A DNA stretch of 64,000 nucleotides from Nocardioides sp. zg-1230 (GCF_013155335.1 NZ_JABJQZ010000002.1:124001-188000); one strand, 5' to 3'; positions 27,003-37,930 are shown, counted from the stretch's first letter. Program-made: numbers and translations. Notes: generated by a model from the sequence alone, not told the origin.

Positions 27003-27695
27003 ATGACGAGGGGGCCCGGAGCCGTACGCCGCCCGCTGGCGGCGGCAGCGCTGGCGACGGTCCTGCTCGGTCCCGTCGGCCTCACCGGCTGCGCGGGCAT
27101 CGGTCAGCCCGCGCCCTACGACTCCCCGGGCATCAACGGCCTCGTCATCCCGACGCCGACCCCGGCGCCCGCCGACTTCGTCCGGGGCGTCGACAACCCG
27201 TGGCTGCCGCTCGAGCCGGGGACGCGGTGGACCTACGACGTCCGCGAGTACGGGCGCACGACGGGCAGCATCGTGGTGGACGTGCGCGACGGCACGGTCC
27301 CGGTGGCTGGCCTCGACGCCACGGCCGTCGAGACCACGACCGACCTCGCCGAGGGCGCGACCACCGTGGAGACCCACCTCTACGCCCAGGACGAGGCGGG
27401 GAACGTGTGGCTGGTCGGCGCGGACGTGGGCGACACCTCCTGGCGCGCGGGCGACGGCGGCGCGCAGGCCGGGCTCGCGATGCCCGCCGACCCGCGGCTC
27501 GGCGACGGCTGGCTGTCGTACGACGTCTCGGACCTGCCGCGCGCGAGCGCCACCATCGAGGACCAGTCCAGCGAGCTGGTGCAGCTGCGCAACGAGGCCG
27601 ACACCTCGACCCGCACGGTGTACGAGAAGGGTGTCGGCCTCGTGGGCCTGCAGGACCTCGATGCCGGCTGGACCGCCGAGCTGGTCGAGGACTGA
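27003..27695 (+). CDS. Putative lipoprotein
   Basis: A 230-residue exported protein with a signal peptide ending in the lipobox LTGC (Cys30). The mature part begins with a short Pro/Thr-rich spacer. [17 protein letters not shown] follows, a pattern seen in many secreted actinobacterial proteins of unknown function with alternating beta-strand character. The rest ([31 protein letters not shown]) looks like an all-beta surface domain. CATGCT 13 bases upstream is a weak leaderless -10 match. It ends six bases from the convergent aquaporin gene. No function can be assigned. Confidence 0.7.
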   Translation: MTRGPGAVRRPLAAAALATVLLGPVGLTGCAGIGQPAPYDSPGINGLVIPTPTPAPADFVRGVDNPWLPLEPGTRWTYDVREYGRTTGSIVVDVRDGTVPVAGLDATAVETTTDLAEGATTVETHLYAQDEAGNVWLVGADVGDTSWRAGDGGAQAGLAMPADPRLGDGWLSYDVSDLPRASATIEDQSSELVQLRNEADTSTRTVYEKGVGLVGLQDLDAGWTAELVED

Positions 27696-27701
27696 GCGGA
27701 G

Positions 27702-28826
27702 CTAGTCGGGTCGGCGCACCTGGGTGCGGCCGTCGTCGTCACCCTCGGGGTTGCCCCAGTGGCCGGGCGCGCTCTGCCCGGGCTGCTGCGGCTGCTGGCC
27801 GGGCTGCTGGGGCGCACCCCACTGACCCGGCTGGGACTGACCGGGTTGGGCCGGCTGCTGCTGCGGTACGGGCTGACCCCACTGCCCGGGCTGCCCGGGC
27901 TGCTGGGGCTGCTGTGGGGGAGCGGCCTGCGGCGCGCCGTACGCCGGGTCGGGCTGCTGGCCGGGCTGGCCCCACTGCTGCTGCGGGGGAGCGCCCCACG
28001 CGGCGCCGGGCTGGCCCCAGCTGCCCGGCTGGCCCTGGTTCCACTGGGCCTCGTAGTTGCCCGGCACGAACTGGTCCTTCTTGCCGCCGCCGAAGTTGAG
28101 GCCCGAGCCGGCGACCGGCTCGGCGCCCTGGCCGAAGAGGACCGGGTAGGTGAGGCCGGCGATCGCGGCGCCGAGCAGCGGAGCGAGCACGAACAGCCAC
28201 AGCTGGACGACCGCATCGGTGCCGGCGAAGACGCCGACGCCGATCGAGCGGGCCGGGTTGACCGAGGTGCCGGTCAGGGGGATCGAGGCGAAGTGGATCA
28301 TCGCGAGCGACAGGCCGATCGCGAGCGGGCCGAGCGCGACGTTGACCTCGTTGCGCGCGTCGGTGACGGCGAGGATGACCCACACGAAGACCGCGGTCAT
28401 GAGCAGCTCGAGCAGCAGGGCGGCCCACCAGGCGAAGCCGGAGCCCTGGTCGCCGAAGAAGTTCTGGCCCATGTTGCCCTCGGCGACGAAGCCGTCGAAG
28501 CCGTGGCCGAGGCCGAAGAGCACGGCGCCGGCGAGCAGGGCGCCGAGCAGCTGCGCCGCCATGTAGATGCCGACCTGGCTCCACGGCAGGCGTCCGCCCA
28601 GGACGGCGCCGAGCGTCACGGCCGGGTTGAAGTGACCGCCGGAGATGCGCCCGAAGGCGTAGGCCATCACGAGGACGGTGAGGCCGAAGGCCAGGCCTGT
28701 CGCGACGAGGTCGCCGCCGCTGTAGACGGCGGTGCCGCAGCCGAAGAACACCAGCACGAAGGTGCCCAGTGCCTCTCCCGTGAACTTCTGCCCGGTGGTC
28801 GGTGTGTCTTCGACGGTGTCGCTCAT
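27702..28826 (-). CDS. Aquaporin (AqpZ/GlpF family) with long Pro/Gln-rich C-terminal tail
   Basis: A 374-residue MIP-family channel. Residues 10-250 form a standard six-helix aquaporin with both NPA loops: SGGHFNPAVTLG and GTSVNPARSIG. The second loop's small residues and the Arg after NPA favour water over glycerol, so AqpZ-like is more likely. The last 120 residues are a cytoplasmic tail very rich in Pro, Gln, Gly and Trp. WGQPG/WGAP units repeat irregularly, ending in acidic and basic residues (GDDDGRTQVRRPD). Such a tail is not part of the usual 230-250 residue family. A CTGGAGGAACTC ribosome site precedes ATG 28826. Confidence 0.9.
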   Translation of the reverse strand: MSDTVEDTPTTGQKFTGEALGTFVLVFFGCGTAVYSGGDLVATGLAFGLTVLVMAYAFGRISGGHFNPAVTLGAVLGGRLPWSQVGIYMAAQLLGALLAGAVLFGLGHGFDGFVAEGNMGQNFFGDQGSGFAWWAALLLELLMTAVFVWVILAVTDARNEVNVALGPLAIGLSLAMIHFASIPLTGTSVNPARSIGVGVFAGTDAVVQLWLFVLAPLLGAAIAGLTYPVLFGQGAEPVAGSGLNFGGGKKDQFVPGNYEAQWNQGQPGSWGQPGAAWGAPPQQQWGQPGQQPDPAYGAPQAAPPQQPQQPGQPGQWGQPVPQQQPAQPGQSQPGQWGAPQQPGQQPQQPGQSAPGHWGNPEGDDDGRTQVRRPD

Positions 28827-28910
28827 CGCGAGTTCCTCCAGAGTCAGGTGGCCGTACCCCTCGTAGGCCGCTGCGAGCCTAGCGGCGTGGGGAGAGGGGT
28901 GCGAGGGTAG

Positions 28911-31211
<2,301 letters not shown>

Positions 31212-31230
31212 GCACGGACACCACGACGAC

Positions 31231-31446
31231 ATGACCACGGGGGAGCAGTGGCCGCCGCGCGCGCCCCTGCTCTCCTCGGGCTGGCTGGTCCTCGGCAACC
31301 TGCTGCCCCTCTGGGCGGTGTGGGCCGGCCACATGTCGGTCGGTGACGTCTTCGTCGTCTACTGGATCGAGAACGTCTCCTACTGGGCGATCACCATCGT
31401 CAAGGTCCGCACCGCCCGCGGCCCTGACACGCCCGGGGCCGGATGA
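31231..31446 (+). CDS. DUF6498-like protein, N-terminal half (split gene)
   Basis: A 71-residue piece with two hydrophobic segments ([20 protein letters not shown] and a second at [18 protein letters not shown]). The YWIENV motif is typical of the start of DUF6498 membrane proteins. It stops at 31446, overlapping by four bases (ATGA) with an ORF that continues the same family. In relatives both parts are one protein, so this is either a real split into two coupled proteins or a frameshift. The ribosome site is poor. Confidence 0.55.
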   Translation: MTTGEQWPPRAPLLSSGWLVLGNLLPLWAVWAGHMSVGDVFVVYWIENVSYWAITIVKVRTARGPDTPGAG

Positions 31447-31916
31447 CCCTCAACGGACGACCGGTCGACGCCTCGGACGCAGGGGCGCTGTCGTTCTTCT
31501 TCGCCCTCCACTACGGCATCTTCACGCTCGTCCACGGCGTGTTCGCCTTCGTCATGGCCTTCCTGTCCGGCGGTGACCTGCACCCCGGCACGTGGGCGTT
31601 GGCCGGCCTGGTCCTGGCGTTGAGCCACCTCGGCTCGCTGTGGATCAACTGGTACGACAACGGCGAGCGGTGGCGGGTCTCCACCTCGACCGCCATGTGG
31701 CAGCCCTACCCCCGCATGCTCGTGCTGCACGTCGCGATCATCCTGGGCTTCGGCCTCGTGCTCCGCTCGGTCGGGACGGACGACGCCACGACCGGGCTCG
31801 AGGAGGTGGCGCCGGTGCTGCTCCTCCTCGGCCTCAAGACGGTCGTCGACCTCGCCCTCCACCTCTGGGAGCGACGCCGCGCGGCGGCCCCCGCGGCTGC
31901 GACCGACCCGGTCTGA
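31443..31916 (+). CDS. DUF6498-like protein, C-terminal half (split gene)
   Basis: A 157-residue membrane protein with about four helices, beginning near LSFFFALHYGIFTLVHGVFAFVMAF, which matches the FFxxHYGxFxxVHG signature inside DUF6498 proteins. The remaining helices (LALAGLVLALSHLGSLWINW and a C-terminal pair) complete the family. Its ATG overlaps the stop of the 71-residue ORF. The conserved His residues of HYG and VHG suggest a metal or heme site, but the family has no known role. Confidence 0.65.
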   Translation: MTLNGRPVDASDAGALSFFFALHYGIFTLVHGVFAFVMAFLSGGDLHPGTWALAGLVLALSHLGSLWINWYDNGERWRVSTSTAMWQPYPRMLVLHVAIILGFGLVLRSVGTDDATTGLEEVAPVLLLLGLKTVVDLALHLWERRRAAAPAAATDPV

Positions 31917-32019
31917 TCCCGGCCTGGTGCCGCCCTGATGCCGTGATCCCGGCCACCTCCCGCTCCGACGCGCCGTTGCCGGGGAACAAAACCCGCTGCG
32001 CCCCTCCTTGCGCCAGGTG

Positions 32020-33264
32020 ATGACCACGACCGCCGAGACCTCCGCCCTGCCCGCCGACCCCTCCGGCGACCTCGACGTCCCCTCGGTGACCGCGCGCCAC
32101 TTCGGCCTCGCCGTCCTCGCGCTGGCGATGGGCGGGTTCGCCATCGGCACCACCGAGTTCGTCACGATGGGCCTGCTGCCCCAGATCGCCGCCGGCGTCG
32201 GCGTCTCGATCCCGACCGGTGGGCACGTCATCTCGGCGTACGCCGTCGGGGTGGTCGTCGGCGCGCCGGTGCTGGCGTTCCTCGGTGCCCGCCTCCCGCG
32301 TCGCGCCCTGCTGGTGGCCCTGATGGCGGCCTTCGCCGTCGGCAACGGGCTGAGCGCGCTGGCGACGTCCTATGAACAGCTGATGCTCGCCCGCTTCGCC
32401 GCCGGGCTGCCGCACGGCGCCTACTTCGGTGTCGCCTCGCTGGTGGCCGCGAGCATGGCGCGCCCGTCCCGCAAGGGCCGCGCGGTCTCGCTGGTGATGC
32501 TCGGCCTGTCGGTCGCCAACGTGATCGGCGTACCAGCGGCCACCGTGCTCGGCCAGGAGCTCGGCTGGCGCGCGGCCTTCTGGGCCTCTGCCGCCCTCGC
32601 CGTGGTGACCCTGGCGCTCGTCGCGTGGCTGGTCCCGTCCGTGCCCGGTGACGCGGGCGCGAGCGGTCGCCGCGAGCTCTCCGCCTTCAAGGTCCCGCAG
32701 GTGTGGCTGACCCTGCTCGCCGGCGCGGTCGGCTTCGGCGGCATGTTCGCCGTCTACTCCTACATCGCCCCCGTCGTGACCGACGTCGCCGGCCTGGGCG
32801 AGCGGTCGGTGGCGGTCTTCCTGCTGTCCTTCGGTCTCGGCATGGTGGCCGGCACCTGGCTGGCCGGGGTCATGGCCGACTGGTCGATCTTCCGCTCGCT
32901 GATCATCGGCGGTGTCGGCATGGCCTTCACCATGCTGGCCTTCTGGCTCGCCGCCCCCCACGGCTGGGCCGCCCTGCCCGTCGTCTTCCTCATCACCACG
33001 CTCGGCTCGGTGCTGGTGGTCAACCTCCAGCTGCGGCTGATGGACGTCGCCGGTGACGCCCAGACCCTCGGTGCCGCGATGAACCACGCCTCGCTCAACA
33101 TCGCCAACGCGCTCGGCGCGTGGCTGGGCGGGCTCGTCATCGCGGCCGGCTGGGGGCTCCGCGCCCCCGCCCTGGTCGGTCTCGGCCTCTCCGTCGCCGG
33201 GGTGGCCATCCTGCTGCTGTCCGCCGCCCTCCACGTGCGGGGACGGGACGCCGTACCCGCCTGA
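32020..33264 (+). CDS. MFS transporter (AraJ/DHA1-type efflux)
   Basis: A 414-residue major facilitator protein with twelve predicted helices. The N-terminal helix carries LALAMGGFAIGTTEFVTMGLLPQIA, the signature of the AraJ/YdhP/chloramphenicol-efflux (Cmx-like) DHA1 branch. A motif A-like loop LGARLPRRALLV follows TM2, and LPHGAYFGVASLVAA is also typical of this branch. It likely exports a small hydrophobic compound or sugar. ATG 32020 has only a weak ribosome site (CCAGG). Confidence 0.88.
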   Translation: MTTTAETSALPADPSGDLDVPSVTARHFGLAVLALAMGGFAIGTTEFVTMGLLPQIAAGVGVSIPTGGHVISAYAVGVVVGAPVLAFLGARLPRRALLVALMAAFAVGNGLSALATSYEQLMLARFAAGLPHGAYFGVASLVAASMARPSRKGRAVSLVMLGLSVANVIGVPAATVLGQELGWRAAFWASAALAVVTLALVAWLVPSVPGDAGASGRRELSAFKVPQVWLTLLAGAVGFGGMFAVYSYIAPVVTDVAGLGERSVAVFLLSFGLGMVAGTWLAGVMADWSIFRSLIIGGVGMAFTMLAFWLAAPHGWAALPVVFLITTLGSVLVVNLQLRLMDVAGDAQTLGAAMNHASLNIANALGAWLGGLVIAAGWGLRAPALVGLGLSVAGVAILLLSAALHVRGRDAVPA

Positions 33265-33318
33265 TCGGCGCTGCCTTGCGGGCAGGACCGTGCACGCTCT
33301 TTCCGTTGATGTTGCGTG

Positions 33319-33328
33319 GTGTTAACAC
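33319..33328. promoter_or_regulatory. 10-bp perfect palindrome upstream of small ORF
   Basis: GTGTTAACAC is a perfect palindrome in the 151-base gap between the MFS gene and the 52-residue ORF. A second, interrupted one (TTGGA-N4-TCCAA) lies at 33355-33368. Either could be an operator for the small gene; no regulator is adjacent. Confidence 0.35.
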
Positions 33329-33415
33329 GGGCGGAACTCTTGCGTAGCCCAGACTTGGAACGATCCAATCCATGAGGGCGGGCAGGCCGCCCAACATCTT
33401 CCGGAGGGGGACGTC

Positions 33416-33574
33416 ATGGACGAGGACAAGATCGCGCGGCAGGTGGAGCGTCGCCGGCAGCTGGCCGACCGCAACACGGGTGCGGTGGTCGAGCTGCTCA
33501 GGCGGCGCGAGGAGCTGCGAGGGATCTACCCGGCAGCCGACCTGGTCGCCGAGAACGTCGGCTGGGCCGTCTGA
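33416..33574 (+). CDS. Small basic/acidic helical protein, 52 residues
   Basis: A short ORF encoding 52 residues, beginning MDEDKIARQVERRRQLADRN and ending VAENVGWAV. It is highly charged, predicted helical and lacks cysteines or membrane segments. It has a strong CCGGAGGGGG ribosome site six bases before ATG and a dedicated upstream region with two palindromes. A hairpin follows. These support a real gene. No family is recognised. Confidence 0.55.
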   Translation: MDEDKIARQVERRRQLADRNTGAVVELLRRREELRGIYPAADLVAENVGWAV

Positions 33575-33585
33575 CTCCGTCCTGG

Positions 33586-33623
33586 GCGCAGGTCGCCGCT
33601 CACCGGGAGAGCGGGGCCTGCGC
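33586..33623. terminator. Hairpin between small ORF and lipase pseudogene
   Basis: GCGCAGG (33586-33592) pairs with CCTGCGC (33617-33623), and an inner CCGCTC/GAGCGG stem lies inside. It lies between convergent genes and ends at the base before the lipase stop codon, so it could act for both strands. Confidence 0.6.
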
Positions 33624-34876
33624 TCAGAGCGACCAGCAGTTGCCGAGCTCGGGCAGCCCGGCAAAACGCGCCTCGAAGAACGGCAGCGCCTCGGCCAGGT
33701 GCGGCGCCATGCCACCGACGTGGAGCGGCGCGACGTTGGTCGAGAACCGGACGTTGGCCCCGGACGCGCACCACGACCGCGCCATCGCCCGGCCGACGCC
33801 GTACGGAATGGTGTCGTCGAGCACGGAGTGGGTGACCAGCACCGGGACCCGCGGCCGGATCGTGCCGATGCGCTGCGCCTCGATGATCGAGGCGAACGGC
33901 TCCCGCGTCATCAGCTCCGACATCGGTCGGCCGTCGGCACTCAGCGTCGACGACCGGACGAAGGCGTTGTCGAGCAGGTCGAACACGCAGTCCTGCTCGA
34001 CGCCGTCCATCGCCGCCCGTCCGGCGGTGTTGAGGTAGGGCGTCAGGTCCACGTCGTGGCTGGCCGCGAGCCCGCGCAGCGCAAAGAACGCGAACGCGGA
34101 GAACAGCCCGCCGTCGAGGTTCGTCGCCACCGTGGCGAGGTCGGCCGGCACCGCGCCGACGACTGCGCCGCGCACCTTGAGGTCGGGCGCGTAGGTCGGG
34201 GCCAGCTCGACCGCCGAGGCGGCCGCGCCGCCGCCCTGGGAGTAGCCCATCAGGCCGACGGGGCTGGCGCTGCTGAGCCCGGTGCCGGACAGTCGCTGCG
34301 CGGCGCGTACGACGTCCAGCGTGGCGCGGCCCTGCGAGACGCGGTCCATGTAGGTGTGGATGCCGGCTGTGCCGAGGCCCTCGTAGTCGGGCATCGCGAC
34401 GGCGTAGCCGCGCAGCAGCAGGCCCTCGATGCCGATGCCCTCGTACTCGATGCCCTCGGAGAACTGGCGCGAGGGAGCGCACCGGTCGGCCATGCCCTGG
34501 GTGCCGGGGCGTAGCCGATGACCGGGCGCGACCCGAGGCCGACCCACGGCGAGCTGGGCACCAGGACTGTGCCCGAGACGGCGATCGACGTGCCGCGGCG
34601 GTTGGTCGTCGTGTAGAGCACGCGCTGGGCGTTGCGGACCAGGCTCGTCGCGTCGAGCGGGTCGAGCAGGAACGTCATCTTCTCGCTGCGGATCACGGTT
34701 CCGTTGCCGGCGGGCAGGGTCGCGGGGGCCTCGTAGAACGCGGGCCGCGGCGGCTCGTCGACGACGGCGTGCGCGGACGTCGTACCGAGTGCGGTGGTCG
34801 CGGCCGTGGCGGCGATCGTGGCGGTGAGCATGGTCGTGACCGTCGCGAGCGCGCGGCGGAGCGGAGCGGTGTGCAT
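33624..34876 (-). pseudogene. Secreted lipase (LIP family), interrupted by a frameshift
   Basis: Two overlapping frames together encode one secretory triacylglycerol lipase-like alpha/beta hydrolase of about 417 residues. The first frame (from ATG 34876) gives a signal peptide ending near TSAHA and the N-terminal domain up to RPVIGYAP. The second continues with GTQGMADRCAPSRQF, the nucleophile elbow GYSQGGGAA (Ser), DDTIPY (Asp) and LHVGGMAPH (His) to WSL. The frame changes near 34503-34508, where one C (G on the coding strand) in a run is missing. Adding one base restores a full 418-codon gene. It is either a true recent inactivation or a sequencing error in a homopolymer. Confidence 0.8.
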
Positions 34877-34931
34877 GGCGATTCCCTCCCGGCCGGACCC
34901 GGACCGGCCGATGGAGGGAACCTACTCGTGA

Positions 34932-34963
34932 GTCACATCACGCGTTAGTGTGACGTGCGTCAC
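34932..34963. promoter_or_regulatory. Inverted repeats between lipase and trpS
   Basis: GTCACA (34932-34937) pairs with TGTGAC (34949-34954). GTGACG (34950-34955) pairs with CGTCAC (34958-34963), overlapping the trpS stop. The arrangement upstream of the lipase fits a dimeric (for example TetR-type) operator, or an RNA hairpin after trpS; the evidence does not choose between them. Confidence 0.3.
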
Positions 34964-36015
34964 GCCCAGCCGTAGACCATCCCCATGGCCTCGCGCACCT
35001 CGTCGAGCGTGGCCTCGGCGACCTCGTTGGCCCGGGCGTTGCCACGGCGGAGCACCTCGTCGAGGTAGCCCGGGTCCGCCTCGAGCTCGGCGCGGCGGGC
35101 CCGCAGCGGGGCGAGCTCGGTGTTGATCGCCTCGGTGAGGCGGCCCTTGAGCGCACCGCCGCCGCCGTCGCCGATCTCCTCGGCGACCGCCGCCGGGTCG
35201 ACGCCCTCGCACAGGCCAATGAGCGTCAGCAGGTTGGCCACCTCCGGGCGGCCGTCCGGGTCGTAGGTGATGAGGCGGTCGCTGTCGGTCTTGGCGCCCT
35301 TGAGCTTCTTGGCGGTCTCGTCGGCACTCATCCGCAGCTCGACGACGTTGCCCTTGGACTTGCTCATCTTGGTGCCGTCGGTGCCGAGGATCAGCGGCGC
35401 CTCCGACAGCAGGGCGCCGGGCTCGGGGAACACCGGGGCGTACCGGTCGTTGAAGCGGCGCGCGACCACCCGCGTCTGCTCGAGGTGGGGGAGCTGGTCG
35501 CGACCGACCGGCACCACGTTGGCCTTGCAGAACAGGATGTCCGCGGCCTGGTGCACCGGATAGGTGAGCAGCAGGCCGCCGATGGAGGTGATGCCGGCCG
35601 ACTTGGCCTCGTCCTTGACGGTGGGGTTGCGTTGCAGCTCGGCCACGCTGACCAGGCTGAGAAAGGGCAGCATCAGCTGGTTGAGCGCCGGCACCGAGGA
35701 GTGCGTGAAGATCGTCGCCTTCTCCGGGTCGAGCCCGGCCGCGATGTTGTCGACCAGCAGGTTGCGCACGTTGCCCGCGATGTCGCCGGCGATGTCGCGG
35801 TCGGTGATCACCTGGTAGTCCGCGATCAGCTGCCAGATCTCGGCGCCGCTGTCCTGGAGGCGGAGGCGGTTGCGGATCGAGCCGAAGTAGTGGCCGATGT
35901 GCAACGCCCCGGTCGGACGGTCCCCGGTCAGCATGCGCAGCGAGGCCGGGTCCTTCGCCATCTGCTCCTCGATGGCGTCGCTGCGAACCTGTGCGGCGCG
36001 GAAGGTGTCACTCAC
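34960..36015 (-). CDS. trpS: Tryptophanyl-tRNA synthetase
   Basis: A 351-residue class I aminoacyl-tRNA synthetase charging tRNA-Trp. The HIGH-type motif is TGALHIGHYFG (about 35-45), the loop LIADYQVITDRD follows, and the KMSKS motif is exact in GTDGTKMSKSKGNVV. Length is slightly above the usual 330-345 because of a short N-terminal extension. GTG 36015 has a TAGGAT box 13 bases upstream, so translation probably starts there on a leaderless mRNA. The divergent 2H gene has its own TAGGGT box in the same 60-base gap. Confidence 0.96.
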   Translation of the reverse strand: MSDTFRAAQVRSDAIEEQMAKDPASLRMLTGDRPTGALHIGHYFGSIRNRLRLQDSGAEIWQLIADYQVITDRDIAGDIAGNVRNLLVDNIAAGLDPEKATIFTHSSVPALNQLMLPFLSLVSVAELQRNPTVKDEAKSAGITSIGGLLLTYPVHQAADILFCKANVVPVGRDQLPHLEQTRVVARRFNDRYAPVFPEPGALLSEAPLILGTDGTKMSKSKGNVVELRMSADETAKKLKGAKTDSDRLITYDPDGRPEVANLLTLIGLCEGVDPAAVAEEIGDGGGGALKGRLTEAINTELAPLRARRAELEADPGYLDEVLRRGNARANEVAEATLDEVREAMGMVYGWA

Positions 36016-36022
36016 GCGGTCG

Positions 36023-36028
36023 ATCCTA
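36023..36028 (-). promoter_or_regulatory. Leaderless -10 element for trpS (TAGGAT)
   Basis: On the minus strand TAGGAT starts at 36028, 13 bases before the trpS GTG. Confidence 0.5.
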
Positions 36029-36062
36029 ATCAGGGGCCGAGCGACGTCGCGAAGGGGTTCTG

Positions 36063-36068
36063 TAGGGT
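36063..36068 (+). promoter_or_regulatory. Leaderless -10 element for 2H phosphoesterase (TAGGGT)
   Basis: TAGGGT starts 13 bases before GTG 36076 and lies divergent to the trpS promoter. The two divergent hexamers are 34 bases apart. Confidence 0.5.
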
Positions 36069-36075
36069 CTCGGGG

Positions 36076-36585
36076 GTGCCCACCATCGGAGTAGCGATCG
36101 CGATTCCTGAGCCCTGGGCGACAGAGCTCCAGGACTACCGGACCAGCGTCGGCGACACGACGGCGACGCAGATCCCCACGCACATCACGCTGGTCCCGCC
36201 GACCGAGGTGCCCGACGCCGACCTCCAGACCGTCTGCGCGCACCTGACCCGTGCTGCGTCCAGCGTCCCGCGGTTCGACATCCACCTGCGCGGCACCGGC
36301 ACGTTCCGCCCGGTCTCGCCGGTCGTGTTCGTCACCCTGGCCGAGGGGATCTCGGGCTGCGAGGTGCTCGCGGGCGCCGTACGACAGGGACCGCTCGAGG
36401 TCGAGCTGCACTACCCCTACCACCCGCACGTCACCATCGCCCACCACCTCGACGACCAGGCGCTCGACCGGGCGTTCGCGGAGCTCGCGGACTTCGAGTG
36501 CCGCTTCGCCGTCGACGCGTTCAGCCTCTACGTCCACGAGGCCGACACCGGCTGGCGGGTCACCGACCACTTCGAGCTGGGCTGA
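36076..36585 (+). CDS. 2H phosphoesterase (2'-5' RNA ligase family)
   Basis: A 169-residue protein with both HxT motifs of 2H phosphoesterases: PTHITLVPPT (about residue 38) and HPHVTIAHH (about residue 122). The size matches ThpR/YjcG-like members, which hydrolyse 2',3'-cyclic phosphates or join tRNA halves in vitro. The natural substrate is not known. GTG 36076 is set by the TAGGGT box. The YihY gene begins four bases after its stop, suggesting an operon. Confidence 0.9.
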   Translation: MPTIGVAIAIPEPWATELQDYRTSVGDTTATQIPTHITLVPPTEVPDADLQTVCAHLTRAASSVPRFDIHLRGTGTFRPVSPVVFVTLAEGISGCEVLAGAVRQGPLEVELHYPYHPHVTIAHHLDDQALDRAFAELADFECRFAVDAFSLYVHEADTGWRVTDHFELG

Positions 36586-36589
36586 GAGC

Positions 36590-37636
36590 GTGCCGGTCCT
36601 CGACACCGTCAAGCAGCGCATCGGTGACGCGCGCGAGCGTCGCCCGCTCCTCGACCACCTCGTGCGCGCGGTCGAGCACTACGGACAGGTCAACGGCAGC
36701 GCCCTCGCCGCCGCGGTGACCTACTTCGCGTTCCTGTCGTTCTTCCCGATCCTCGCGCTCGCCTTCGCGATCTTCGGCCAGGTGACGGAGGTCTACAAGG
36801 ACGCCGAGGACACGTTGGTCGACGCCGCCAACTCCGTCCTCCCGAACCTCGTCGGCGGCGAGAGCGGGGTCCCGCTCGACACCCTCCAGTCCGCGGCTCC
36901 GGGGATCTTCAGCGTCGGCATCCTGCTGACCCTCTACTCCGGTCTGGGGTGGCTCTCGGGCATGCGCACCGCGTTGATGGCGATCTTCGAGGAGCCCGAG
37001 CGCGAGCAGCCCAGCTTCGTGGTGGGCAAGCTGCGTGACGTGCTCGCTCTCATGGCGCTCGGTTCGATCCTGGTCGCGAGCGTCGCGGTGTCCGGTGTCG
37101 CGACCAAGGTGCTGACCCCGATCATGGAGTGGCTCGAGCTGGGCGCGGTCGCCGAGGGCTTCTTCTGGGTGCTGGCGCTGTGCCTCGGCCTGGCGGCCAA
37201 CACGGTGCTCTACTTCGCCTTCTTCCGCCTGCTCGCCCAGCCCGACATCCCCAGCCGGTCGCTGTGGTCCGGTGCACTGCTGGGTGCCGTGCTGTTCGAG
37301 GTCCTCAAGCAGCTCTCCACCTTCCTGCTCAAGGCGACGGCCGAGTCCGCCGCGTTCCAGGCCTTCGGCATCGCGCTGATCCTGCTCGTCTGGATCAACT
37401 ACTTCTCCCGCGTCGTCGTCCTCTCCGCCGCGTGGGCCCACACCTCGCCCGAGGCGCGCGCCCTCCGCGACGCGAACCGGGTCGTCGACCAGATGCCCGA
37501 GGGCCCCCGTATCGATCTCGCCGCGGCTGCGACCGTCGTACGCCCCACCGCCCCCGGCGCGACTTCGCCCAAGGCGGCCTTCGCCGCCGGCGCCGCCACG
37601 ATGCTCGGCCTCGTCGCCCTCCTCCGCCGCCGCTGA
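36590..37636 (+). CDS. YihY/BrkB-family inner-membrane protein
   Basis: A 348-residue membrane protein. It has six helices typical of YihY/virulence factor BrkB: a first one at VTYFAFLSFFPILALAFAIFG, then SVGILLTLYSGLGWLSGMRTAL, LALMALGSILVASVAVSG, VLALCLGLAANTVLYFAFFRLL and FGIALILLVWINYFSRVVVLSAAW. The C-terminal 60 residues are Ala/Pro-rich and soluble. The family is no longer regarded as ribonuclease BN and has no settled function. GTG 36590 lies four bases after the 2H gene. Confidence 0.88.
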   Translation: MPVLDTVKQRIGDARERRPLLDHLVRAVEHYGQVNGSALAAAVTYFAFLSFFPILALAFAIFGQVTEVYKDAEDTLVDAANSVLPNLVGGESGVPLDTLQSAAPGIFSVGILLTLYSGLGWLSGMRTALMAIFEEPEREQPSFVVGKLRDVLALMALGSILVASVAVSGVATKVLTPIMEWLELGAVAEGFFWVLALCLGLAANTVLYFAFFRLLAQPDIPSRSLWSGALLGAVLFEVLKQLSTFLLKATAESAAFQAFGIALILLVWINYFSRVVVLSAAWAHTSPEARALRDANRVVDQMPEGPRIDLAAAATVVRPTAPGATSPKAAFAAGAATMLGLVALLRRR

Positions 37637-37688
37637 CCCGCCCTCCCGCCCGGGTTCGTCCCGCGCGCTGCCCCTCTCCGCCCTCCCG

Positions 37689-37740
37689 AGCGGTGGTCCA
37701 GCCACATTCGGCCGCCGGAAAACGTGGGTGGATCACCGCT
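37689..37740. repeat. Palindromic element A (left outer)
   Basis: A 52-base imperfect palindrome. The 5' arm AGCGGTGGTCCAGCCACATT is complementary, with about three differences, to the 3' arm ending GGGTGGATCACCGCT. The loop is about 12 bases. It is the first of four related elements flanking the DUF559-like gene. Element B begins 82 bases later. Confidence 0.85.
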
Positions 37741-37770
37741 GACCGAGCGAGTCCGAGCGAGTCGGCAGCG

Positions 37771-37822
37771 AGCGGTGGTCAGCCCACACTCCGGCTGGCG
37801 GAACTGTGGGTGGACCACCGCC
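37771..37822. repeat. Palindromic element B (left inner)
   Basis: A 52-base palindrome: 5' arm AGCGGTGGTCAGCCCACACT, 3' arm ending TGTGGGTGGACCACCGCC. It starts exactly 82 bases after element A and 109 bases before the start codon of the DUF559-like gene. Confidence 0.85.
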
Positions 37823-37930
37823 AGCTCGCCGTGGGCCACCAGACGTCCACAGGTCGTCGTGTTGCCCTGTTGTCCCCAACCCCGGGGTCGCGGCCGGGTG
37901 CGGGAGTCCAGCACGTGGCGGAATCGGCAC

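Noticed and set aside
27702..28085. Aquaporin tail as a tandem DNA repeat (VNTR)
   Set aside because: The units differ in length and sequence, so this is compositional bias in a protein tail rather than an exact tandem DNA array.
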